Assembly: GCF_007829815.1 (NCBI RefSeq)
Contig: NZ_VIWT01000001.1
Coordinates: 5,977,001-6,041,000, forward strand
Origin: Kitasatospora viridis
GTDB taxonomy: Bacteria; Actinomycetota; Actinomycetes; Streptomycetales; Streptomycetaceae
Direction of reading: 5' to 3'
DNA length: 64,000 bases
Part shown: positions 56,810 through 63,013 of the stretch, one piece after another
How positions within the stretch are numbered: the stretch's first letter is position 1
Layout of the letters: each line of letters begins with the position of its first letter
The notes under the pieces: generated by a model
Told to the model about the DNA's origin: nothing
Database searches by the model: none
Seen by the model: the letters and a program-made list of their open reading frames with translations, nothing else
Made by a program: the position numbers and the translations under genes

Positions 56810-56872
56810 CAAGAGTCAAGATGCCTTCCCCGAGTCAGGCCCGCACGGGCCGACCGCCAGCAGGAGGAGGCC

Positions 56873-57451
56873 GTGGTGCCCGCAGAGGAACCGAGCGTGG
56901 GTGGGCTCAGGAGCCGGATCGGCCCGGCGCTGGTGCTCGACGCGGTGCTGCCCCCGGCCGCCTTCCTGGCCGGACTGGCGGCCGCGCACGGGCGCCCGCT
57001 GCCGGGGGTGGCGGCGGCCGTCGGCGCGGCGGTGCTGCTCGCGGCCTTGCGGCTGGCCCGCCGCGAGGGGGTGCGGGCGGTCGCCGCCTCAACCGCCTTC
57101 GTGCTGGCGGCGGCGCTGGCGGTGCGGGGCAGCGGGCGGGCGGTGGACTTCTTCCTGCCGGAACTGCTGCTGAACGCGGCGCTCGCACTCTGGTTCGCGC
57201 TCTCGCTCGCACTGCGGCGGCCGGCCACCGCCGCGGTGCTGCGGCTGCTCCGGGTGCGCGCCGAGCCGCGCGGGCAGGCGGCGGTGACCGGGGTCTGGCT
57301 GGCCTTCTGGTGCCTGCACGTCGCGGTGGAGACGCCGCTCTACCTGGCCGGGCAGGTGTTCTGGCTGGGCCTCACCCGGATCGTGCTCGGGCCGCTGCTC
57401 TGGCTCCCGGTCGGGTGGCTGAGTCTGCGGGCGGCTCGGCGCCACCATTGA
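56873..57451 (+). CDS. DUF3159-like membrane protein
   Basis: 192 residues. It is a small membrane protein with about five to six hydrophobic segments (for example 17-36, 41-58, 67-84, 95-112, 140-175) and a signature IGPALVLDAVLPPAAFLAGLAAAHG near 15-38 that recalls DUF3159 proteins. No catalytic residues. The start is a tandem GTG GTG with GGAGGAGG; 56873 is chosen. Its stop is inside a 15-bp palindrome. Function unknown. Confidence 0.7.
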   Translation: MVPAEEPSVGGLRSRIGPALVLDAVLPPAAFLAGLAAAHGRPLPGVAAAVGAAVLLAALRLARREGVRAVAASTAFVLAAALAVRGSGRAVDFFLPELLLNAALALWFALSLALRRPATAAVLRLLRVRAEPRGQAAVTGVWLAFWCLHVAVETPLYLAGQVFWLGLTRIVLGPLLWLPVGWLSLRAARRHH

Positions 57452-57462
57452 CGTTACGTCAA
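57448..57462. repeat. 15-bp palindrome TTGACG-TTA-CGTCAA at the DUF3159 stop
   Basis: Perfect 6-bp arms; contains the TGA stop at 57449-57451. A second, imperfect copy follows at 57484. Confidence 0.8.
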
Positions 57463-57483
57463 GCAGACGCCCGGCACAGTGAA

Positions 57484-57498
57484 TTGACGGACAGTCAG
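57484..57498. repeat. 15-bp palindrome family copy at the TetR stop
   Basis: TTGACGGACAGTCAG; the TCA at 57495-57497 is the stop codon of the minus-strand TetR gene. Confidence 0.6.
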
Positions 57499-58097
57499 GC
57501 CAGTAGCGCGAGCAGCGTCCGGCCGAGTGCCCGCACCGCGTCGTCCGGGGTCAGCCCGCGCCGGGCGCGCAGGTGCTCCCAGGTCGCCCAGGAGCAGGCC
57601 GCGTCCAGCGCGTCCAACAGGCCGCCCGGCTCCGCCGCGCCGGGGGACTCGGCCAGTTCGGGCGCGAAGATCAGGGCCAGGTCGTCGCGGAACCACCGGT
57701 CGCCCTCGGCCATCACCTGGCGCAGCGCGGGGGAGTCCGGCTCCAGGGCGAGGCCGACCCGGCGGATCGGGCTCATCAGCTCGTACATCCGGGCGCGTTG
57801 CGCGAGCAGCGCCGCGACCTTGCGCCGGGTCGCCCAGGCCGGCTTCACTGGCTCGGCCAGGGCTTGCCAGCGTTCGGCCTGGCGGCGCGCGGCCGCCTCG
57901 TACATCGCCTCGCGGTCGGTGAAGTGCACGAAGGCGGTGCGCTCCGAGACGCCCGCGCGGTCGGCGATCTGCTTGCGGGTCGGCTCCGGCGCGCCCTCGC
58001 CGACCAGCTCCAGCAGCGCCTCCACCAGCGCCGCGCGGGTCCACTCCGGGTCCCGGCGCCACTTGCGGGTGGGCGGGGTCTCACGAGCACCGTTCAT
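57495..58097 (-). CDS. TetR family regulator
   Basis: 200 residues. The HTH region is RAALVEALLELVGEGAPEPTRKQIADRAGVSERTAFVHFTDREAMYEAAA (about 21-70). Helical C-terminal domain. The ATG at 58097 follows GACGATGGCCGG. It is divergent from a GNAT gene whose promoter has a TetR-like palindrome, so it likely regulates the GNAT/AhpD-like pair, possibly itself. Confidence 0.9.
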   Translation of the reverse strand: MNGARETPPTRKWRRDPEWTRAALVEALLELVGEGAPEPTRKQIADRAGVSERTAFVHFTDREAMYEAAARRQAERWQALAEPVKPAWATRRKVAALLAQRARMYELMSPIRRVGLALEPDSPALRQVMAEGDRWFRDDLALIFAPELAESPGAAEPGGLLDALDAACSWATWEHLRARRGLTPDDAVRALGRTLLALLA

Positions 58098-58136
58098 CCG
58101 GCCATCGTCGCAGATCAGCGCGCCGGTTTGGACAGA

Positions 58137-58157
58137 AGTTGATTCTTCAACTATATT
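58137..58157 (+). promoter_or_regulatory. TetR-type operator overlapping the GNAT promoter
   Basis: AGTTGA-TTCT-TCAACT (58137-58152) is a perfect palindrome, immediately followed by TATATT (58152-58157), a probable -10. The site lies between the divergent TetR and GNAT genes. Confidence 0.7.
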
Positions 58158-58199
58158 GGACGCAGGATCTCACCGCAGGCGCTCAATGCAGGAGGAACG

Positions 58200-58505
58200 A
58201 TGGAAACCCGCGTCATCGACAACCCCGAGAAGTCCCGCTTCGAGATCCGGGACGGTGCCGAACTCGCGGGCTTCGCCGAGTACCACCGCTCGGGCAGCGA
58301 GATCGCCTTCATCCACACCGAGATCGACCCGGCCTTCGGCGGCCGGGGCCTGGGCGGCGAGCTGGCCCGCGCCGCGCTCGACGCGGCCCGCGAGCAGCAG
58401 CTCGACGTGCTGCCGTACTGCCCGTTCATCCGGGGCTGGATCACCAAGCACCCCGAGTACGCCGACCTGGTGCCCGCCTCCCACCGCGCGCGCTTCGGCC
58501 TGTGA
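58200..58505 (+). CDS. small GNAT acetyltransferase (YjdJ-type)
   Basis: 101 residues, start ATG at 58200 with GGAGGAACG. A single compact GNAT domain: FAEYHRSGSEIAFIHTEIDPAFGGRGLGGELARAALDAAREQ with the GRGLGG acetyl-CoA loop, and ITKHPEYADLVP at the end. This matches the short YjdJ/CD1211-like GNATs. Substrate unknown. It is first gene of an operon with the AhpD-like gene 17 bp downstream, probably regulated by the divergent TetR. Confidence 0.85.
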   Translation: METRVIDNPEKSRFEIRDGAELAGFAEYHRSGSEIAFIHTEIDPAFGGRGLGGELARAALDAAREQQLDVLPYCPFIRGWITKHPEYADLVPASHRARFGL

Positions 58506-58522
58506 GCGGCGAGGGGATTGCG

Positions 58523-59014
58523 ATGACCGAGGCCGCCACGACCCCCGTGCACCGGCGGGTCTTCATCGACAAGCAGAGCCCGGAGGCCTACCAGGCGATG
58601 CTGGCCGCCGCCGACGTGGTGCACCGCACGGCCGAGGCCGCCGGGCTGGACCGCGTCCTGGTCGAGCTGGTCAACCTGCGGGTCTCGCAGCTCAACGGCT
58701 GCGCCTACTGCCTCAACGTGCACACCCGGGCAGCCCTGCGGGCGGGCGACACCGCCCAGCGCCTCGGCGTGCTGGCGGCCTGGCGGGACACCGAGCTCTT
58801 CACCCCGCAGGAGCGCGCCGCCCTCGCCCTCGCGGAGGCCACCACCCACCCGGCGGACGCCACCGCCCAGGAGGCCGCCTACGCCGAGGCTCGGGCCGTG
58901 CTGACGGAGGATCAGCTCTCCGCCGTGATCTGGGTGGCGATCACCATCAACGCGTTCAACCGGGTCTCCATCCTGAGCAAGCACCCGGTGCGGGCGATCC
59001 CCAAGCAGTCCTGA
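58523..59014 (+). CDS. AhpD-like (carboxymuconolactone decarboxylase family) protein
   Basis: 163 residues. The redox motif is complete: VELVNLRVSQLNGCAYCLNVHTRAALRAG with Glu48, Cys60, Cys63 and His67. Such proteins act as alkylhydroperoxidase-fold reductases. In contrast to the gene at 33956, both cysteines are present. Start ATG at 58523 with GAGGGG. Co-transcribed with the GNAT gene; a 15-bp palindrome follows at 59020. Confidence 0.88.
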   Translation: MTEAATTPVHRRVFIDKQSPEAYQAMLAAADVVHRTAEAAGLDRVLVELVNLRVSQLNGCAYCLNVHTRAALRAGDTAQRLGVLAAWRDTELFTPQERAALALAEATTHPADATAQEAAYAEARAVLTEDQLSAVIWVAITINAFNRVSILSKHPVRAIPKQS

Positions 59015-59019
59015 AGGCG

Positions 59020-59034
59020 CTGACGGCGCGTCAG
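59020..59034. repeat. 15-bp palindrome CTGACG-GCG-CGTCAG (identical to copy at 216)
   Basis: Perfect arms, at the convergent junction of the AhpD-like and beta-propeller genes; the minus-strand stop (TCA, 59031-59033) lies in it. The plus-strand stop is 6 bp before. Confidence 0.85.
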
Positions 59035-60158
59035 AGCGCCACGATGCCCTCGCCGCCGGCGCCGCCCGGGACGGTCTGCGCGCCGATCCTGGTCAGCGAA
59101 CCGTCGTGCTCGACGGTGAACTCGTCGACGATCCCGTTCACGCCGGTCTGCACGTAGAGGTGGCGCCCGTCCGGGGTGGCCGCCGCGTCCACGGTGCCGG
59201 GGTCGGTGGGGGTGTTGCCCAGCACGGCGAGGTGGCTGCCGTGGTCGGTGGCGCGGACGCCGGTCAGCGTCGAGCTGCCCGCGTTCGAGGTGTACAGCAC
59301 GTCGCCGGCCCGGACCACCCAGCAGACCGCCGCCTGGCCGGTGTCCGCCGCGGCCTCCCGCACGGCCCGGCCGTCGGCGCCGATCCGGTACGCGGCCAGG
59401 GAGTTGGTGCCGACCTCGGTGACGAACAGGCCGTGCCGGCCGTCCGGTACGAAGCCGAACGGCACCGCACCGGGCAGGCCGGTCACCACGGGGGCGGGCG
59501 AGGGCGCGCCGGAGTGGTCGATCCCGAAGACGGCGATGCTGCTCCCGTTCCCCTTGGTGGTCACCACCAGCTGCGAGCCGTCGGCCAGGAAACCGATCTG
59601 GGCGGGGGTGTGGGTGAACTGCGGCATCGCGTTCGGGTCCAGCCCGAGCGCGCGGTGCCAGCCCGCCTCCGTCTCCAGCTGCCCGCGCACCACCCGGTAG
59701 CCCTGGACCGCGCCGCCGCCCAGCGCGTCCAGCACGTACACCCGGTCGCCGTGCACCGCGAAGCCGACCGGGAACTCGCCGCCGGACGGCAGCACCTGAC
59801 GCAGCGTCAGTATCTCGCCCTGGACCGAGAAGACCGACACCGTGTTGCTCCCGGCGTTCACCGCGTACAGCAGCCGGTGCGCCGCGTCGTACGCCAACGC
59901 CCCCTGCGAGGCCGTGTGGTCCGCCACCGAGCCCTGCAGCACCCCGCCCCGGCCGCCGGTCGGGTACACCGCCTGCTGGGTCAACTTCCCGTCGGCCGAA
60001 CGGTGATAGGCGACGACCTGGTTGCCGCCGGGGTTGTCCGTCTGCACGAAGACGGGGTGCGCGGCGGGTGCGTCGGCGGCGGAGGCGGCGGGCGCGAACG
60101 CGCCGGCCAGGGCCAGCGCGGCCGCGACGGACACGCCGATGCGGGTGATCTTGTTCAT
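59031..60158 (-). CDS. secreted beta-propeller (lactonase-like) protein
   Basis: 375 residues. A signal peptide (MNKITRIGVSVAAALALAGAFAPAASA) is followed by a seven-bladed-type propeller with repeated YAVNAGSNTVSVFSV, FVPDGRHGLFVTEVGTNSLAAYRI and ATPDGRHLYVQTGVNG units, like 6-phosphogluconolactonase-family (lactonase/YncE) proteins. Secretion argues against a pentose-phosphate role; an extracellular lactonase or binding protein is more likely. Monocistronic, convergent with the AhpD-like gene. Confidence 0.85.
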   Translation of the reverse strand: MNKITRIGVSVAAALALAGAFAPAASAADAPAAHPVFVQTDNPGGNQVVAYHRSADGKLTQQAVYPTGGRGGVLQGSVADHTASQGALAYDAAHRLLYAVNAGSNTVSVFSVQGEILTLRQVLPSGGEFPVGFAVHGDRVYVLDALGGGAVQGYRVVRGQLETEAGWHRALGLDPNAMPQFTHTPAQIGFLADGSQLVVTTKGNGSSIAVFGIDHSGAPSPAPVVTGLPGAVPFGFVPDGRHGLFVTEVGTNSLAAYRIGADGRAVREAAADTGQAAVCWVVRAGDVLYTSNAGSSTLTGVRATDHGSHLAVLGNTPTDPGTVDAAATPDGRHLYVQTGVNGIVDEFTVEHDGSLTRIGAQTVPGGAGGEGIVAL

Positions 60159-60292
60159 GGTGGTTCCGCTCCTTCGAGAGCCGTGGGTCGTCCTGCTCGC
60201 AGGCTATGGCGGGATGCCTGCAGTGAGCCGGAATCCTGAGCGGACGTCAGACTCTCGTTAGAGACGGTGCGGACCGGACGCCCGCCCGGGGG

Positions 60293-60979
60293 TCAGTGCT
60301 CGGTGCCGTCGTGGATCTTGGCGACGGCCGCGGCCATCTGCTGGATGTCGGCCGCGTTGGGTGCCTTCGCCCCGGCGCCGGTCGCCCGGGAGAGGATGAT
60401 CCCGTGCTGGAGGTCGGACCAGACGCAGATGGCCGGCCAGCTGGAGATGTCCGGCGGGTTGCAGTAGAGGGTGCCGGGCAGCGAGGACGGCATCAGCTTC
60501 AGGTCGCCGGAGGCCGCCTCCTTGGAGTTCTGGTCGTCGAAGCTGGCGACGGGCTGTCCGATCATCAGGCGCCACATCTCGCGCTGCGGCCAGATGGTGT
60601 TCTGCGGGGCGTTGCCGTACAGCCCGGTGGTGCCGTTCTGCAGGCCGAGGGCGCCGGCCATGTCGTCCAGGCCCGGGAGCGGCGAGGCGTCGGTGTTGCT
60701 GTAGCGCAGGGCGTCGCCCTCGATCGAACGGGGGAGCGTGAGGGGGTGGTTGTCCGGAGCGGTCAGCGCCTGCACCGTGAAGTACCCGCCGACCAGGACC
60801 GCCACCACGACGACTGCGCCGGCGGCCTTGGCACCGCGGCTCATGCCGGTCCGCCCGGCCGGCGTCCGGCGCCTGCTCGTTCGATCACCGGGTGCTGCTG
60901 GACCCGCGGTGCCGTACGCCGGCCGCCGCACCGACGGGTCCTCCGGTCTCGCGCCGCGCAGGTTCCCACTGTTGCTCAC
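60293..60979 (-). CDS. hypothetical single-pass membrane protein
   Basis: 228 residues from the GTG at 60979 (GGGAGTGGATC). A basic Pro-rich cytoplasmic region leads to one transmembrane helix at about 51-71 (AAGAVVVVAVLVGGYFTVQAL), then an extracytoplasmic part with LPRSIEGDALRYSN near 79-92, CNPP and VWSDLQHGIIL. No known domain. The architecture resembles small actinobacterial membrane proteins of unknown role. An in-frame ATG 23 codons upstream is less likely. Confidence 0.7.
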   Translation of the reverse strand: MSNSGNLRGARPEDPSVRRPAYGTAGPAAPGDRTSRRRTPAGRTGMSRGAKAAGAVVVVAVLVGGYFTVQALTAPDNHPLTLPRSIEGDALRYSNTDASPLPGLDDMAGALGLQNGTTGLYGNAPQNTIWPQREMWRLMIGQPVASFDDQNSKEAASGDLKLMPSSLPGTLYCNPPDISSWPAICVWSDLQHGIILSRATGAGAKAPNAADIQQMAAAVAKIHDGTEH

Positions 60980-61158
60980 GATCCACTCCCACGTTCGCCA
61001 CCAGTCGTTCAGGGGGAGAACGTAGGGCCAGGCGACACCCGGGCGCAATCGCTGCTGGCCGGGCGGGTGCCGGGAACGCGAAACGGCGATCTCGGTTGTG
61101 TCGACGGGGAGTTGTCAGGGGCCGGTCAGGATGACGGGCGGGGCGGCGCCCAGGCCGG

Positions 61159-61377
61159 TCAGCAGGCCAACATCTTCTGGATCGCCTGGCGGCTCACCCC
61201 CAGTTCGCGGGCGATGTCGGACTGGGTGACCCCCTGCTCCAGCAGGGACTTCATCAGGTCGCGCCGCTCGACGGCGAACCGGCGGGCCAGGGTGGTGTGG
61301 TGGATGGCCTGGGCGCGGGCCTCCTTGATGCGTTCGATGGTCGCGCGGTGGGCGGAGAGATCGCTGTGTTCCGGCAT
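61159..61377 (-). CDS. small helix-turn-helix protein
   Basis: 72 residues from the ATG at 61377. RFAVERRDLMKSLLEQGVTQSDIARELGVSRQAIQKMLA is a sigma-70-region-4-like HTH; the N-terminal helix (HRATIERIKEARAQAIHHTTL) may dimerise. No effector domain. Two operator-like palindromes directly upstream (61388-61426) suggest it autoregulates. An upstream ATG within the first operator is the less likely start. Confidence 0.8.
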   Translation of the reverse strand: MPEHSDLSAHRATIERIKEARAQAIHHTTLARRFAVERRDLMKSLLEQGVTQSDIARELGVSRQAIQKMLAC

Positions 61378-61387
61378 GCGACCATGC

Positions 61388-61426
61388 TGACAACCAGGGG
61401 TTGCCACTGTCAACCCCTGGTTGTCA
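61388..61426. promoter_or_regulatory. double operator of the small HTH gene
   Basis: Two CAACC-NNN-GGTTG palindromes (CAACCAGGGGTTG and CAACCCCTGGTTG) face each other, together forming a 39-bp inverted repeat with perfect 16-bp arms (61388-61403 and 61411-61426). TTGACA on the minus strand spans the loop and is a good -35. Occupancy would occlude the promoter. Confidence 0.8.
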
Positions 61427-61431
61427 CGGTG

Positions 61432-61767
61432 CTACTCGGGGCGGGTGAACCCGTAGGCGCGCTCGACCTTGCCGACGTGCACGGTGAACGACTCGTACCA
61501 GCGCGCCCGGCCGTCGGCCCGGGCGATCCGGTGGTCGGCCTGCTTGCGCCAGGCGACGATCGACGCCTCGTCCCGCCAGTACGAGACGGTGATCCCCAGG
61601 CCGTCGGCGGCGCGCGCCGAGTCCACGCCGAGGAAGCCGGGCTGCTCGGCCGCCAGCTTCAGCATCCGGGCGGACTGCTCGCCGTACCCGTCGGCGTCGG
61701 AGGTCCGCAGGGAGGTGAACACCACGACGTGGTAGGGCGGTTCGGGCAGCGGGGCGGGCTCGGACAC
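61432..61767 (-). CDS. antibiotic-biosynthesis-monooxygenase (ABM) domain protein
   Basis: 111 residues from the GTG at 61767, with TTGGAG 8 nt upstream. YHVVVFTSLRT, ARMLKLAAEQPGFLGVDSARAADGLGITVSYWRDEASIVAWRKQADHRIARADGRARWYESFTVHVGKVERAYGFTR is the usual ABM ferredoxin-like fold with a C-terminal hydrophobic strand. It may act as a heme/quinone-type monooxygenase or structural dimer. A longer form starting at the ATG at 61866 (stop-start overlap with the upstream gene) is possible. Confidence 0.8.
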   Translation of the reverse strand: MSEPAPLPEPPYHVVVFTSLRTSDADGYGEQSARMLKLAAEQPGFLGVDSARAADGLGITVSYWRDEASIVAWRKQADHRIARADGRARWYESFTVHVGKVERAYGFTRPE

Positions 61768-61865
61768 GGAGTGCTCCAAGGGACGGGCCGACAGGGGCAA
61801 GCCAACGATCCCCTGCCCCCGCCGGGTCCACAACCCCGCCTCCGGACAGATCAGTTGAGTGGGCA

Positions 61866-62672
61866 TCAGATCGCGCTCGGGATGTGGCGGGCCGCCGCGA
61901 GCCGGGCCACCGTGCGCAGCCTGGTGAAGTAGCGGGCGCAGTACTCCTCGTTGATCAGCGGCAGGATCCGGTCGGCGCCGGCCAGGCACTCCCAGAGGGC
62001 GTCCAGTCCGTCGTCGTCGAGTCCGCCGTCCAGCTCCCGCTGGACCAGCCCGGTGAGGTCGGCGTCCAGCAGCACCAGCTCCACGCCGGCCAGGTCCACG
62101 CCCAGGAAGCTCGCCGGGAACGGTGCGCGCCGGTGCTCCTGCCAGAGCCGGGTGAGCTGTTCCTGGGGCGGCGGGACGGCCACCGGTCCGGTGAGCGCGC
62201 CGACCGCGGCGTAGACGGTCCGCAGGATGCCGACGGCCGCGGAGGGGGTGAGCGCACCGCTGGTCACCTCCCCCAGCGCGATCCGCTCGCGCAGCCGGTG
62301 GGCCCGGTCGAGTTCCGCGCCGAGCCCGGCGCCGAACAGCTCGGCGCCGACGGCCCGCGCGATCAGCTCCTGCGGCGTCCCGTCGCCGCCCAGCCGCTCG
62401 CGCAGCGCCTGCTCCAGCCCGAGCAGCCCGTGGGTGACCGCGACCGTGGCGAATTCGTAGCGGTAGTAGGAGTGCCGGACCAGCTCCCGGGCGGTCTCCA
62501 GCGCGCTGAGCACGCTGCGTGACGCACCGTCGGGCAGCACCAGCGGTCCGACCAGCTCGGCCATGTCCGCGAAGTCGCGGGCCAGGTCACGGGCGCGCGG
62601 GTCCGGCGTCGGCGCCGGCACCGGTATGGGCGTGGGCACGGGAGCCGGCACCGGCCCGGAGGCGGGGGTCAC
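61866..62672 (-). CDS. hypothetical protein with Pro/Ala-rich N-terminus
   Basis: 268 residues, GTG at 62672. The first 24 residues are a Pro-Ala-Val/Thr repeat (PVPAPVPTPIPVPAPTP). The rest is soluble and alpha-helical, with RELVRHSYYRYEFATVAVTHGLLGLEQALRERLG near 63-96 and FPASFLGVDLAGVELVLLDADLTGLVQREL near 175-204. No named domain recognised. Its GTG overlaps the stop of a 49-codon ORF (GTGA) and its stop overlaps an ATG of the ABM frame, so it sits in a coupled string. Confidence 0.65.
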   Translation of the reverse strand: MTPASGPVPAPVPTPIPVPAPTPDPRARDLARDFADMAELVGPLVLPDGASRSVLSALETARELVRHSYYRYEFATVAVTHGLLGLEQALRERLGGDGTPQELIARAVGAELFGAGLGAELDRAHRLRERIALGEVTSGALTPSAAVGILRTVYAAVGALTGPVAVPPPQEQLTRLWQEHRRAPFPASFLGVDLAGVELVLLDADLTGLVQRELDGGLDDDGLDALWECLAGADRILPLINEEYCARYFTRLRTVARLAAARHIPSAI

Positions 62673-62818
62673 CTGGCCGCCTGCCCGGCCGGTCCCCCCA
62701 GCGGCGCTGTTCGCCGGGGTCCGTCGAGGATGCCGGCGGGGTCGGCGGCGTCAGAGGTGCCGGAGATGTCTGTGATGTCGGAGGCGTCGGGGAGGGCATC
62801 GGTGAACTGGGACGACAT
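62669..62818 (-). CDS. 49-residue ORF coupled to the 268-aa gene
   Basis: ATG at 62818 to TGA at 62669, 49 residues, Asp/Ala/Thr-rich (DALPDASDITDISGTSDAAD near 7-26) then Arg/Gly/Pro. The stop overlaps the GTG of the following gene (GTGA). A distant GGGAG is the only ribosome site. It could be a small partner protein, a mini-ORF for translational coupling, or an N-terminal piece split by frameshift. No cysteine, so a lanthipeptide precursor is unlikely. Confidence 0.45.
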   Translation of the reverse strand: MSSQFTDALPDASDITDISGTSDAADPAGILDGPRRTAPLGGPAGQAAR

Positions 62819-62937
62819 GGCGTGTCACTGCTCCCGGTGTGGCCTGACGGGGTGTCTGTCCGACCCTTTCCCCGCGTCACACCCGGCACACCCGCGATTT
62901 CGCCTTTCGCGATCCGCCGGAGCGGGCGGGTGCGACG

Positions 62938-62984
62938 ACGGCGGGGCCGTCCCCCTCGCTCAGAGAGGGGGACGGCCCCGCCGT
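62938..62984 (-). terminator. terminator after the sedolisin gene
   Basis: A perfect 20-bp stem (62938-62957 with 62965-62984) and 7-nt loop, 30 bp past the stop of the minus-strand protease gene at 63014. The 62819-62937 gap above it shows no gene. Confidence 0.85.
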
Positions 62985-63013
62985 GGTCAGCGAGCGGTTG
63001 TCACCAACCGCAG

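Noticed and set aside
62669..62818. Lanthipeptide or other Cys-based RiPP precursor
   Set aside because: No cysteines, no leader-type motif and no modification enzyme next to it; the ABM and unknown genes do not fit.
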